Shown: one piece after another, positions 30,212-41,709 of the stretch
How the letters are laid out: each line of letters starts with the position of its first letter
Position numbering within the stretch: position 1 is the first letter of the stretch
Origin: Pectinophora gossypiella
Lineage: Eukaryota; Arthropoda; Insecta; Lepidoptera; Gelechiidae
DNA: 64,000 bases
Direction: 5' to 3'
Assembly: GCF_024362695.1 (NCBI RefSeq)
Contig: NC_065415.1
Location: forward strand, 11,883,438 to 11,947,437
Program-made: the position numbers and the translations under genes
Notes under the pieces: generated by a model
What the model saw: only the letters and a program-made list of their open reading frames with translations
The model's database searches: none
What the model was told of the DNA's origin: nothing

Positions 30212-30442
30212 AAAATATTTATTGGATCTCTTTTGTCGCCACTGCCTACTCCTGCTCCAAACGTCCTCAAAAGTGGGATCGTCGTTTGTGTTCAGAATAA
30301 GTTTTCAAGTAATTCAGAGAATTACAAATGTCTGGAACAGATCGACAACACGATACACGCCATATTACCTGAGACAATAGTCGTTGATTGGTTTAGTTAT
30401 ACGGAACCGACTCCCGATCCTCGCCGTTTGGACGAAACGTGA
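30212..30442 (+). CDS. Coding-like stretch of unknown nature
   Basis: An open frame of 76 codons closed by TGA at 30440-30442. The translated stretch (LLSPLPTPAPNVLKSG, a Cys/Gln/Asn-rich middle, ILPETIVVDWFSYTEPTPDP) has protein-like composition in otherwise AT-biased DNA. There is no ATG near its start and no clear splice sites, and I do not recognise it. It may be an exon, an old transposon fragment or chance. Confidence 0.15.
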   Translation, partial: KIFIGSLLSPLPTPAPNVLKSGIVVCVQNKFSSNSENYKCLEQIDNTIHAILPETIVVDWFSYTEPTPDPRRLDET

Positions 30443-32529
30443 CCGTACTACCAGATCATTTTGACACTTTTTCTCCTACACAGTTGCAATTCTCTAAATA
30501 ACCTCTAATAAATTTTGATCTTTATTCCCAGGCACGAAAAGGCGACGAAATCGAATCCGACACAAAGTTTAAAAAGAATCAACACCAAATTTTATAAAGA
30601 AAAAGGAATTGTCTAACGGACGCCTTGGACATTTTTATCAGTTTATAAAATATAATATTCCATCGTAAATCTGTTTAAAAACTTTTTGTATTTTAATTTT
30701 TAGCAGAACCTCGAGCTGTCTTCGAAGTTTGAGCTCAAATTATTTTGTTAAGAAAACAAAAGACTAAATTGGCTGCCATCAATCATTCTCGAACATCAAC
30801 AAAATAAGTAGGAAATTTTACGCAGCGGACAGTATCTTCAATCTTTGCATAGTAAATGGCATCAGATGAGCTATTATAAACAAATATAAGGATAGTCAAG
30901 ATGTGTATCACATTTGAGGCGTGAGACGTTTTATATAAGAGTAAATTTTAATTGGTGCACAGGTCCGATTTATAAAACATGTTACGACTTAATCGTCCCA
31001 GGATTGGCGGGTAATGAGCGGAAAGATTGTAAACGTATTAACGACGTGGGTAGTCCGAAACGAGCATTGGGTAAGGGTTTCCGAAAGCAGGTCAAATTGT
31101 GGTTAGCACCGCTGTGCTATTTACGTCAATTAAAAGAATTAGGCACGGCCTTCCATCATTGTTCAACGGCTTTGTTCAAAATAAGACCCCATTTTTTATA
31201 ATCCTTAATAATATGCTAATGATTTTATGTTATAAATGCGTTTGTCTAGGATATCCATAATGCTTGTTTATAAATTAATTTTATACAGCTTCTCGAGTTG
31301 TAAAGGAAATGGCAGTGCTTAACAAATAAGAACACGTAACTAGATAGAGTTATGGTACTAACTTATATAACTGTAAAAAATGTTTATAACTGTAGGTTTA
31401 TGCTTGTAACAAAATAACAAAAAGTAATTGTTTAATCATTTTAGAATACCAGTGAAGAAGCTGAATATAAATAATAATTTAAAAATAAAACTGACTTATG
31501 TTAGCAAGTTTTACTAAACCAGTCGATGCTTAACAAAACCGAATGTATCAAACAGAGGCGGCGTTTAAATGGCATTCCTTTAGCTCGAATATTAAATTCC
31601 TAATGATATAAACGTTGGAGCAACAACATGATTTAATAATGAAAATAGACAAAAACTAAACGATGATACGATCCCGGGTATTTTAAGTGAACTAATGAAT
31701 GACGTCGGACATTCGATAGGACCGGTACCCGTCATCTATATGAAACTTAATCGAATAATTGATTATAATAGTGAAACAATAAAGTGATTAGTTTAACAAA
31801 AAAGTAAGACAATGAGTTATTATTCATCGGATAGGTTTCTATTGTTGGGTATTACGAGGCCGCTTATCTGACAGCTGGGGTCGATGACCGCGCGGCTGTA
31901 TCATTTGTTTATGCGATCATCGAACTACGATATTAATCTTCAGACGATGAGCATACAGATCCCACTGCCTGATATCTAAGAGTCACTTCTCAAATTATAT
32001 TTACAATTTGTCATTTTCCGTTAACGAGTTAGGCATGTTCTCGATTTCATTGCTGATGAAGTCATTATCAGGTGAGGTAGCCTATAGTGCTTAAATTGAG
32101 GCATCAATTTTTATTAGTCCTTTAATTGGATTGCTATTGAGAGCTAAAGCGGGTTCTTAAAAAGAGCAATCAATTTTGCTCATTAAATGAAAGAAAAGGA
32201 GGCAAGTCATAAACTGTTGGCAATCAGTGAGCCGACTAGGATTTCTTTTCTTTTTTTGCGCAAAGGAATAAGATCACTTTTTAAAAAGAAATTGCAGAAG
32301 TAATAAATAAAGTTCTTTAAAACGCTTCAAAGATAATTATATCATGGAAGTACTACTGATTTTTACTGTTAATAGCCCTTGAAAGTTAAATAGAGTACCT
32401 ACTGGTTTTCTCTCCGGGTAAATTTTATGTGGGCAAGTTTATACCTGTAGATTATTAATATTCTTAGAATTTATGTTGATATTAAGTATTAAAGTTGATA
32501 TCTTATTCCTACTGAATAGTGAAGGATAT

Positions 32530-32595
32530 ATTTGTGGCTCAGCCCACAGTTATAGGGATTACTGAATTATGTAGTTATTGTATGTATGGGACGTT
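32530..32595 (+). repeat. Retroposon 3' tail, family W, short copy
   Basis: ATTTGTGGCTCAGCCCACAG then GGGATTACTGAATTATGTAG and an ATGTATG tail. Confidence 0.6.
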
Positions 32596-33204
32596 TTTGA
32601 CTATAGTTCAGGAAAGAGATAGCGTAGGCGGATGATAGTACGAGACATTATATGGTATTAAATGTGTTCCTCTAGTTATTAAATAACTTGTAATGAATAC
32701 CCTCATTGATTTAAAAGATGTGTTGCTGTTGCAGTTTTTTGTCATTTCTTCTCCTCAGCCATAACACCTTGCGAAATGACGTAAATAAAAAATTCAAAAA
32801 TGTTACATTGACCTTCAACAATTATGTCCATGACAATAAATTGCGTTGAAGAAATGATTCTGATTTTTGATTAAAAAGCCCATGTGCAGCTGTGTCCTTA
32901 ACAGTTCATTCCTACATGCAACGTAAACGGAAAAATATATCAGTCTTTAGTCCCACACTTAATAAGTTGTTCGACACTAAGAGGATTACCGGACCAACGG
33001 TCGGAAGGTAATAAATTGTGGAATCTTTATAATTTTTAGACGGCCGATTCCTTATCGTCATAAATTGAATATCGTTAAATATGCAGCGGGTAGTGTTGGA
33101 TACGAAATAACTAGTACATAAACTGATGGAGCTGGTACTTTGAATGAACAGGATGGTGGTACAAATACGGAAACCGCGTTTTATGCGTTACGTGTTGCAC
33201 TGGA

Positions 33205-33272
33205 TTAAGTGCTGATTGGATGACGTACAGAGTATTGGCAGTAAGCCGTGTTTATTTCATCCGATGCTATCT
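33205..33272 (+). repeat. Dispersed repeat, second copy of the 2765-2845 family
   Basis: CTGGATTAAGTGCTGATTGG is identical over 20 bp to the minus strand of 2765-2845; about 45 further bp align with mismatches. Confidence 0.55.
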
Positions 33273-33274
33273 CA

Positions 33275-35590
33275 CTGTAGGAAGAGTTTTATTTTTTGCT
33301 AAAGCTAATAGAATACAAAACATCTTATAATCATTGTTAGGATTGGGGTGTAAAATTCCTAATGGCTATGAGGGCTGGTAAATGAGACACTTTTTGCACT
33401 ATTTTATAAACGGAGAAATACACTGTCATGTATGGCAAGTTTTATACGTTTCAATTTGACGTCCTTTTCACATTGTAGAGTCGTCATCCTCACACATCTC
33501 ACTAAAGATTCCAGCAGTACCTATCTGTAGCGTTATACTGGCTGTATTCTCACAAGTACATATTACTTTCTCGCCTCCAAGCACTTTATTTACGGTACTT
33601 ATGTAAAAGATAACAGTGACACAAAATTTACTACGCGCATCTCTAGTGCCCTCTAAATGTGTGCTTAAGTAGGCATTATTCCAAAAGATAGAGTCGTTAA
33701 AATAGCCTCACGGGATCCGTTTAAATAAGCACCAGATAGTTATGTCGTATAACTTTACTGGTTATGCCCCTAATCCCAAAAGTATGGAATAAAGTAGCGA
33801 GTAAAATTTTATTGTGCCACATTAGGTGTTGTGAAAAAGTGAAATAACTATAAATAATACTTGGTTAAGGTTTATTCTTTTATTGTGATTTGTGTTGTGT
33901 TTTAATGGCGGCTTCTTTATTTGAATAGCAAACGGTAGGCATAGCTTTGGCTTTGCATTATTCATATCATTTAGTCATTAAATAAATAAGAAGATAATTA
34001 GATATTTTCCGTGTACTTTCTATTCCATCACACTAGTGATATACCTAAATGTATCTTTATGTTGCTACCTTTTTTTAAGTGTAGGTTTACTACGAGAATT
34101 CTGTTGTGTAACATAATTATTTCAAACTATACTTCAGTCGACAGTTTAGTTGTTCAGGTCCGAATATCGGTTTGGTAGGTAAATACTTTGAACTACATTC
34201 TATGTCACACGACTATTCGATACAGAGCAAAGTTATTAAGGCAGGAAAAGATCACGTACAGCGATTTGTATACTAAGTAACTAAGAACATACTTTGTCAT
34301 TTTATCGACTCCAAGCCAAGCTCTATCGCTCGTAAAACATTGCAAAGTCATAAATATCTACAGTTTTATATTAATTCTATCTTACAGTGTTCTCGGGTAT
34401 TGCGTGATGTGTGCCGCTTAGATCTTCGGCTATAAACCTACACGCTCTCTTTAATAGTTGTAAAGTGTAATGCTGTTTGCTTCCCGCGGCGCTCAGCTTC
34501 GCGCCTCCGACGTACCAGCTTTATAGCTTAATCTCCTCACGCCATACCAATAAATATGCCTCGAAAACAAAGTAGATAAAACTCTAAAGAATGACCCTAA
34601 AAATGCGCTCCAAGTTTATTTGTTTTACGAAATATGCAGATAAGACGGACACAATACGACGGAGACTGAATGCTGACGATAATTCGAGTGTTACCGTAAG
34701 AAATACAAGGATAAATAAATGATTACAAGTGCTTTAAAGAGTCAAGTTTCAGATTACATGAAAATATTGAAAGGAAGGCAATATAATTCACAAAGATACG
34801 AGGGCATTCGGAAACACCAATGCAATAACAAAAATGACACACATGCGCAATATAGTAAATAAAAAAAAAACTATACTGAAGTGAATAATACTGACAGACA
34901 AAGATAATGAATGAACACAAAACACACTTCAGTAAAAACTTAATCCAAATATTTACACTGGCCATAACCATAAAAGTCTCACTAATTTGTGTTTCCCATT
35001 TCTGGATTGAAACATGCGCGTTGAAACACGTCTGAATTCGTATTAAAACTAAAATTAATCCTTGTTTCTCAAAACGCTTCAAATGCGAGTGACGAGGCAA
35101 AAAGGGCAATGTGACAGTGCAGCCGACAACTTATTATTACAACTTTATCTTTGCTATCATTCACCTATTCTATCTCATTTAGTGAACCTTATGCTTCGGA
35201 AATACAATTGACAGTCACATCGTCAACTTCTTCATCAGTAGCAAAGTACAAGTGGGCTCTTTAAAGATGTCACTCATTCAAACTTTAACGATCGACCTAA
35301 TAGCGTTTTTAAGACAGTTCCCGAAATCCTTGAAACGTGACTTGGCCGTCAACAAATTTAAAAATGAATGTGTCGACTTAATTTTTAATGCTACCGTCGC
35401 TTCCCTTTTGAACTCTTCTATGATATCATGAGATGTTTTCATAATTTTTCTCTGGCGTTTTAAGGCGTCAAGTTTGTTTATTATAATATTATTTATGTGT
35501 TTACCAATGAAGTATTTTTTTTAAGTAGGAATATCTAGTGGAACCACTTTTACAATACTTCCTCCTCATATAAAATAACTATGTTATCTT
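33275..35590. other. Unique AT-rich DNA, no gene seen
   Basis: Includes a 128-codon minus frame (34723-35109) whose translation is hydrophobic and aromatic-rich, as expected from AT-rich DNA, without recognised motifs. A short GC-rich patch lies at 34483-34530. Confidence 0.4.
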
Positions 35591-35596
35591 ACTAAT

Positions 35597-35735
35597 TATA
35601 CATACATACATAAAGTCAAGCCAATTATTTCCTACCCGGGTAAACAGAGACTATGGAATTCCAATTAAATACTGATCCTAACACGCTTCTCCACATTCAT
35701 CAATCGTTTCATACACGCACGCCGGTTCAGAGGTT
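35597..35735 (-). repeat. Retroposon 3' tail, family V, minus-strand copy
   Basis: CATACATACATAA tail, then TTTCCTACCCGGGTAAACAG, GACTATGGAATTCC and CACGCACGCCGGTTCAGAGG. It matches 1941-2085 inverted. Both 61-63-codon frames here are incidental. Confidence 0.75.
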
Positions 35736-35739
35736 CAGT

Positions 35740-38235
35740 TCTTACTATAAAAGTAAATATTCGTATCTGTATTTCAAAACTCATTGTCACCTCATTGTCT
35801 ATAATGTAGATAAACGTTATTTGCATGGTAGGTCTTAATGTTCCATCACGAGTCAATTAGTGAATAATGGTCACGTATTATTACTGTTTATGTGTCTCTA
35901 TTATGTTTATCTTTTATGTGTGTTTAAAGGCCACAGGGCTTTTTAGTATGGACAGAGTTCCAAGGACCAATATGAGTACTGTCATGGTTTTTGTGTTTAT
36001 GAACATCCAGAAAAGGGGCATCATAATCAAATCCGGCAGCTTGGAGAAAAGTTACATTTTATAAACATTTTTTTTTTAAAGAAAATGCAGGGTCAATTTT
36101 TAATGACGCCATAACAATAAAATATTGTCGCTTAAGTAGACTTAGTAGTAGGCTTAAGTAGACTATTTATGTATTAGTTATTGGGTCAGTAACGTTTAGC
36201 TTAGTGTCAATACATTACAAATTCATATTATTATGGCATCTTCTTTTCAACGGAATATCCCTTTACATTTAGAAAAAATGTCACTGTTCAACAGAACATC
36301 ACAAGAACGTGGTTCTCAACAAAACACCGAGAGACATTGTTTTCATTATGAAATAATACAAAAATACGTTTTCAGGTCGTCCAGCAATGTTTACATTCCA
36401 CAGTGAAAATGCAGGACTGCATATTTTGCTATTCTAGAAACAATTTCCATAATGCCGCGAGATATTTTCATAAAGAATGTCACGCTGGGAATATAAAACT
36501 TTGTTATTTTTATTTGGCTAAGCCTATTATGTTTTGAGGTTGTTACGTTTCGTTCGAATGCGTCAGCAATGCGTATAGGTAGATGCATAGTCAGTTTTAC
36601 AGTTTATTTTGTTCTATACACCTATACACAATAGGTTTTTTACTATTTCTCGGGTAACGTTACTTTTGTAATAGGTACGCTATCTCTCAAGCAGAAATAA
36701 GTAAATATCAAATTTAGTAATTACATCTGGCGACTTAAATATTTTTTTTTCACCAAAAGGCACGTCGTATAAATCAAAATAACACGCGCCATTTATTAAT
36801 TTTGATTAATAAATTGACAATATTTTTGTGCTCGAATATTTTTATGTTGATGGAAAAATATTGTACACCGGGTCCCGTAAATAATTTATTTTCGTAAAAA
36901 GGTGTGGCTTTCGAACGTGTTAGTGAATGTAAAATAACCATTTTTGTTTCTGAGAGACTTCTGTCCCCTTACTCATATAAAAAGATTATGTTCATAGTTA
37001 GGTAGTATCCTAGGGAAAAGATAAATTATGGAATTCTGATTACTAAATGAAGACAGATCTAAAGGTGACAAAAAGGTTTCTTTTTTCAATTTAACTTTTT
37101 ACGTATTAACGTTTAGTAAAAAGAAAGTGATTTGACTAGTTGGAAGCTAATCTATTGACAATTTGGTCTGTGTTAATGGTCTGTATACTTACTCGGTAAT
37201 TTGAAATTTCCTATCATAAAAACAAAACAGGAAGTAAATGAGATAAAAGCTGTATTTACCAAGTTAAAACGTTAAAAATATTCGAAAAGGAAAGTGTGAA
37301 ACAAGAGTCAGGTGAGCTTCAAGGAAATACGGTCTCAAACTTAAAAAGCTGTTAGCATTTTGTTCTTAGGATAAGTCTCAGTAGAAAAATAAAAAAGTTA
37401 GGGACCATCCACTTTATACCTCACTTGAGACAGAAAGTCATTGCAGGTTGCTAGAAAAACTTTTTAATAAGAGAAACACTTTTGTTATTGTATTTCTGGG
37501 TTGCTCACAATATTCTCAACAACAAAGAACATAAAGAAATCAACTTAGGTACTTATGTTATATTTTTAAGAGCATAATTTTGTCCCATTTAGTATGAAGT
37601 TGGGGAAATGAAATCTTTAAATTACAGTCGTAGTTAGACGTATTATAAGTAATTACCGAGTATTAAGGTATTACTAGCACTTTGATACTGTTTTTATCTT
37701 GTCTTAAGATTATGGGTGTTGTAAAATGGAACGCAGATCTTATGATGTCATAGATAACTATTGTGTTATTAAATGTAAAAGTTTAGTTGTTTGCATGTTG
37801 ATTCACAGTTCTATCATCAAATACTAAGACTTCTTTTGGACAAGTTTTTTAGTTTCCTTATACTCCATTTCTTAAGGCAAAAATGCCAAAATACATTTTT
37901 TAAAGAATTAGTCCATTTTCTAACTAATTCATTGTGTTACATTCGTTATCATAGTCAAATGTTAACTTTGCGTTACTTTCTTGTAATAATTTCTGTTTTC
38001 AATCCTGCAATCTTCTTCGAACTTAACCATCAACGGAGACTAACTCTATTCGAGTATTATCTTTTGTTGATATTCCATCTTGCTACACTAACAGTAAGTT
38101 TCTGAAGACTTGTGTAATTTAAAGATTAGTTCCGACTATCGCTTGATATAATTTTCATAGGAATTAACATTTTTATCAAAGGAACCGCTACATTGAAGTA
38201 AGTTGCTTTTTATAACTTTAGTTAAAGTTTATATA
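35740..38235. other. Unique AT-rich DNA, no gene seen
   Basis: Short frames up to 104 codons (37791-38105) translate as Leu/Phe/Ile-rich sequence typical of AT-rich noncoding DNA. No repeats from this window occur here. Confidence 0.4.
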
Positions 38236-38239
38236 CCAA

Positions 38240-38400
38240 CTGGGTTAGTCAGAGGTTGGCAGGTTGGAGACACCTCACCGGGCATTTTGTTAGACCAACA
38301 TGATAGGTGGTGAGCCGTATCGCCGTCTATATTAGTCGAGTCAACTATGTTATTCAAAATTGCACTTTTAATAACATACCTACTGTATTTTTAGGGTTTT
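38240..38400 (+). repeat. Dispersed repeat, family Y, copy 2
   Basis: TGGGTTAGTCAGAGGT, ACCTCACCGGGCATTTTGTT, TGATAGGTGGTGAGCCGTAT and CGCCGTCTATATTAGTCGAG match 24672-24830. Confidence 0.65.
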
Positions 38401-38404
38401 TGTT

Positions 38405-39390
38405 TAATACTTATCTATATATTATAAAATACCGTAATGTGAAGAATTATTACACTAAAGTTATGGTATACTGGCACTGCTACTATTATACCTGCTGCAA
38501 TAATGGATTGTAATTATTTTTAATCAGTTCAATAGGTGCTTCATGTGAATATAAAAGGTACGTAAAGGCTTACAATCACATTATACAAATTCAACAGTGA
38601 CTATCTATGGAAATGACTATCGATCAACTCCATCTCAAGGTATGTAATCTGTTCAACTCTAGACTTGCATGCGAAGTTCACTGTCGGCCAAATGAATCAA
38701 ATTGGATTTGATTTCCGACTTCGATTCCCGTTTTGTGATCCTTCAGTTACGAGTCTTTTCACCGGTTCGGAGCACACTCATACGTCGGAAGACTATTTAA
38801 GGTTAGGGCCAGTATCACATTAGCGATTGAGATGTTTATTTATTTATAACGTTTCAATCACTTTCTGTGACTGTCACCAGTTTTATCAGGATTGGAAGTG
38901 TGTGTACCTAATTTTCTGAAAAGTAAGATTGTTCAGGGCATTGTAAGGCACGTAGCCGTTACAAGAACTGTCACAGGCCAATGGCAGTCCAATTAATACA
39001 AACACCAAATTGAATTAACAAATGCCAGTTACAAGGAGTACAAAAAGAAGTTGTTAAGGTAGTTATGTTCTTTTAATGAAATATCATGTAAAAAAATATC
39101 GTAATAAATCTTTAAAATAATATCAAAGTCGGGAATCAGACTCACAACCTTTAGTATTAATAAAGAATCAACCTACCAAAATACGGGTTTAAAAGTGGAA
39201 TTCAGTAAACATTCACAAGAAACGTTTAAAATGAAAACATAAAAACCGAAATTAAAACCCGGGAACGTCTCAAATTGTCGCAATGAAACTGGAGCTTAAC
39301 CGAATCCCGTCCGGTATTAGCAGTGTACCGGTGTAGGATTACCGGTGGAACATTAAACACTGAATGACTGCATTGATGCGTTTGAGAAGA
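38405..39390. other. Unique DNA; one weak splice-donor candidate
   Basis: At 38608 an ATG opens MEMTIDQLHLK and meets a donor-like CAAG/GTATGT at about 38640. The unit is too short to call. Nothing else is recognised. Confidence 0.25.
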
Positions 39391-39404
39391 TAAGACGGTT
39401 GGTC

Positions 39405-39470
39405 GACTGAGAGCGAGTTGCGAGTAGCGCGTCGCGAGTGGCGAAAAGTGTGTTTTGAGTAGCGCAACAA
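39405..39470. promoter_or_regulatory. CpG-rich GCGAG-repeat patch, possible promoter or leader
   Basis: GAGCGAGTTGCGAGTAGCGC and GTCGCGAGTGGCG repeat a GCGAG(T) unit in AT-rich DNA. An ATG at 39469 in a favourable context (CAACA) opens a 27-codon hydrophobic peptide (MLLLIISLIHLRVLYFF) that could be a signal sequence. No exon follows, so this is only a candidate transcription start region. Confidence 0.15.
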
Positions 39471-40482
39471 TGTTGTTGCTTATAATTAGTTTGATTCATT
39501 TGCGAGTTCTTTATTTTTTTATATATATGACCACATTATTTTCTTATATATAAGTATATAAACAAACTCAAATGCACGTATATGCTCTCACACTACTACT
39601 CCCTTATACTTAGTGTCTTTTTTGTCTTTTATTTGTATAAACTCTGCTATGAAGGAGCGGAGTCTCCTGGCACAGGGATTGTATGGTTAAAAGGAAACTC
39701 CAGCTACTAGTTTTTATACTCTTGTTAACGCAATTTTTTTTTTACTTTGTGAGCTACTGGAATCTAGAATAACGTGAAGGATGAGCATTTTATTCAGATT
39801 CTATTGTTATGTATGACTGTTTTGCTGCAGGATGGTTCATTGAAGTACAAGTCGTCTTGGCCATTATCGTACACATTGACCCAAATTAATTACCTTCCTA
39901 ACCCCATTATATCTGTCATATACTTAGCGAATAATATCTGCAAAATATTTCTCTATGACAATATATTATTTTTGTTGATAGCTAACATGGTAAAAGATTC
40001 GTTAACCATTACAGAATTTTAAGTCTAGAGGTTAAGCATAGTGCAAAATGTTTATTGCCTAACTTGCGACACTCCTGATATGGGAAGTAAAAACTCGAAG
40101 GTAGGTACTGCAAAATTCAACTACCTACTACTACAAATTACATACTAAAGGTTCATCAAGTACTTCATCAAAACCCAAAGAAAAATAATTCATTACTTGT
40201 CGCCTGTCTTATCGCTATATCGCTATCACTAAGACGTGTTTCTTCATCGCAACGTGAGCGGCGGATCTCGGTCGATCGAATCTCTGTCGTGCAAATGAAA
40301 CCTTACCTTAATTAAACATTGATTATCGATAGGGGAACCATTTGATTGGTTTTGTTCACGGGTTTTGCCGCTGATATGAGCAAGGTTCGCTAAGATTTTT
40401 TGTTGTTCATTAACATTTCATTCACAATGAAATATAAGTTCGCTTGCATAATGGGTTTTTTATGTTCAGATTCATTTATTAC

Positions 40483-40631
40483 ATATAAGTACATATATTA
40501 TGTACCTAACCGAAATAATAATAATAAGTTTTAGCCATCTAATTATCTGTATTTATTACATATAAGTACATATATTATGTACTTAACCGAAATAATATTA
40601 ATAAGTTTTAGCCATCTAATTATCTGTATTT
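40483..40631. repeat. Tandem dimer of a 67-bp unit
   Basis: ATTACATATAAGTACATATA...AACCGAAATAAT...GTTTTAGCCATCTAATTATC occurs twice with a period of 67 bp (units from about 40483 and 40550), differing at a few bases. Noncoding and AT-rich. Confidence 0.9.
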
Positions 40632-41280
40632 TTTACAAAGTTTTTAATTTATATTTTTTTCATCCTACATATTATTTACAAATATCTACTTCAATATTGT
40701 TTTTATGTACGCAGAACCTATAAATAGCTATAAAAAGTCTACACGAACGAAAATGAGCCAAAAAGTTCTTGCAACTTCACTTTAGTATTTAACAAGTAAT
40801 AAACAGGAACTCATATGACAATCCCTAACACTACTAACAATGCTGGTTAGGTTATACAATTTAATGTCATTATTATGGTCATTGTCATGGTAACTATAGT
40901 ACAGAAGACGATACGGCATGTCTTCCTATTAAGCCACCGCTCTTGCCTTTAATTTAGCCATCACAGGTTCTTAACCAGAATATATAGCTGGGTGTAGTAA
41001 TTAACAGACTGACTAGGGGACCTTTAATGATACACACTGTCGGAAAGGTTGGGAATACTTATTTGTATGTATAATATATTTCTGTCGGATTATAAATAAA
41101 TTTTTACTTAACAGCATTGCTCAAAAAATAACCCAAAACTAGGGTTGACAGATTGGCCATTGATCTCACAATCCACATGGAAGTAGAACCTCATAGGAGC
41201 TAAGCCCTTTTGCTAATTTATAGTTCTTGTTATGAGTCATTCTATTTCATTCTTATTCTTAAAATAATAATAGTGACATA
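40632..41280. other. Unique AT-rich DNA, no gene seen
   Basis: Nothing recognised. Confidence 0.4.
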
Positions 41281-41282
41281 CA

Positions 41283-41371
41283 TAAACTGCCTATATACGT
41301 CCCACTGCTGGGCACAGGCCTCCCCTCAATCAACCGGAGGGGGTATGGAGCAAACTCCACCACGCGCCCAA
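41283..41371 (-). mobile_element. RTE-type LINE 3' end, family R, minus-strand copy
   Basis: TAAACTGCCTATATACGTCC, CACTGCTGGGCACAGGCCTC, CCTCAATCAACCGGAGGGGG and TCCACCACGCG. It is the inverse of 22705-22790. Confidence 0.85.
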
Positions 41372-41427
41372 TCATTAATGCCTAATTACATAGCGAGCAA
41401 ACATTCTTAAACAAAGGAAACCCGTTG

Positions 41428-41705
41428 TTTTCCACAAGGTTCGCTTACCTTACCTGAAGATTTGATAGTTACGGTTTTTTTTACATCTGACCATCCAACC
41501 CAGCCTATTTACAGATTTAGGTCACATACCTCCGGAATCACATTTCTCGGGTTGGTGTGTGGGTATCCTCATGATTTTTTTAGGCCCGTGATAAATTATT
41601 TTAAGATCGAAATATGTCTTCGTAAACGAGTTTGGGCTTAGGCCCGGGCTGGATTTGAACCTGCGACTTCACTATGAGAGTCAAGCGTTCTAAGCGTTTT
41701 AATTT
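41428..41705 (-). mobile_element. tRNA-headed SINE, family T, minus-strand full-length copy
   Basis: In reverse order it carries the tail (AAGGTTCGCTTACCTTACCT), GAAGATTTGATAG, CTGACCATCCAACCCAGCC, GGTCACATACCTCCGGAAT, and the tRNA head with B box (GGCTGGATTTGAACCTGCGA, plus strand). It is diverged but complete. Confidence 0.8.
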
Positions 41706-41709
41706 CAAC

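Larger units (their letters stand above)
29950..33200. other. Long unique AT-rich stretch without recognised gene
   Basis: No repeat from this window except a short family W tail at 32530-32590. The best coding-like stretch is 30212-30442 (listed separately). A 95-codon frame at 30914-31201 has mixed composition but no recognised motif. It could be intron or intergenic DNA. Confidence 0.4.

Noticed and set aside
34723..35109. 128-codon minus-strand membrane-like protein
   Set aside because: The Phe/Ile/Cys-rich translation is what AT-rich DNA produces by chance; no motif and no supporting signals.
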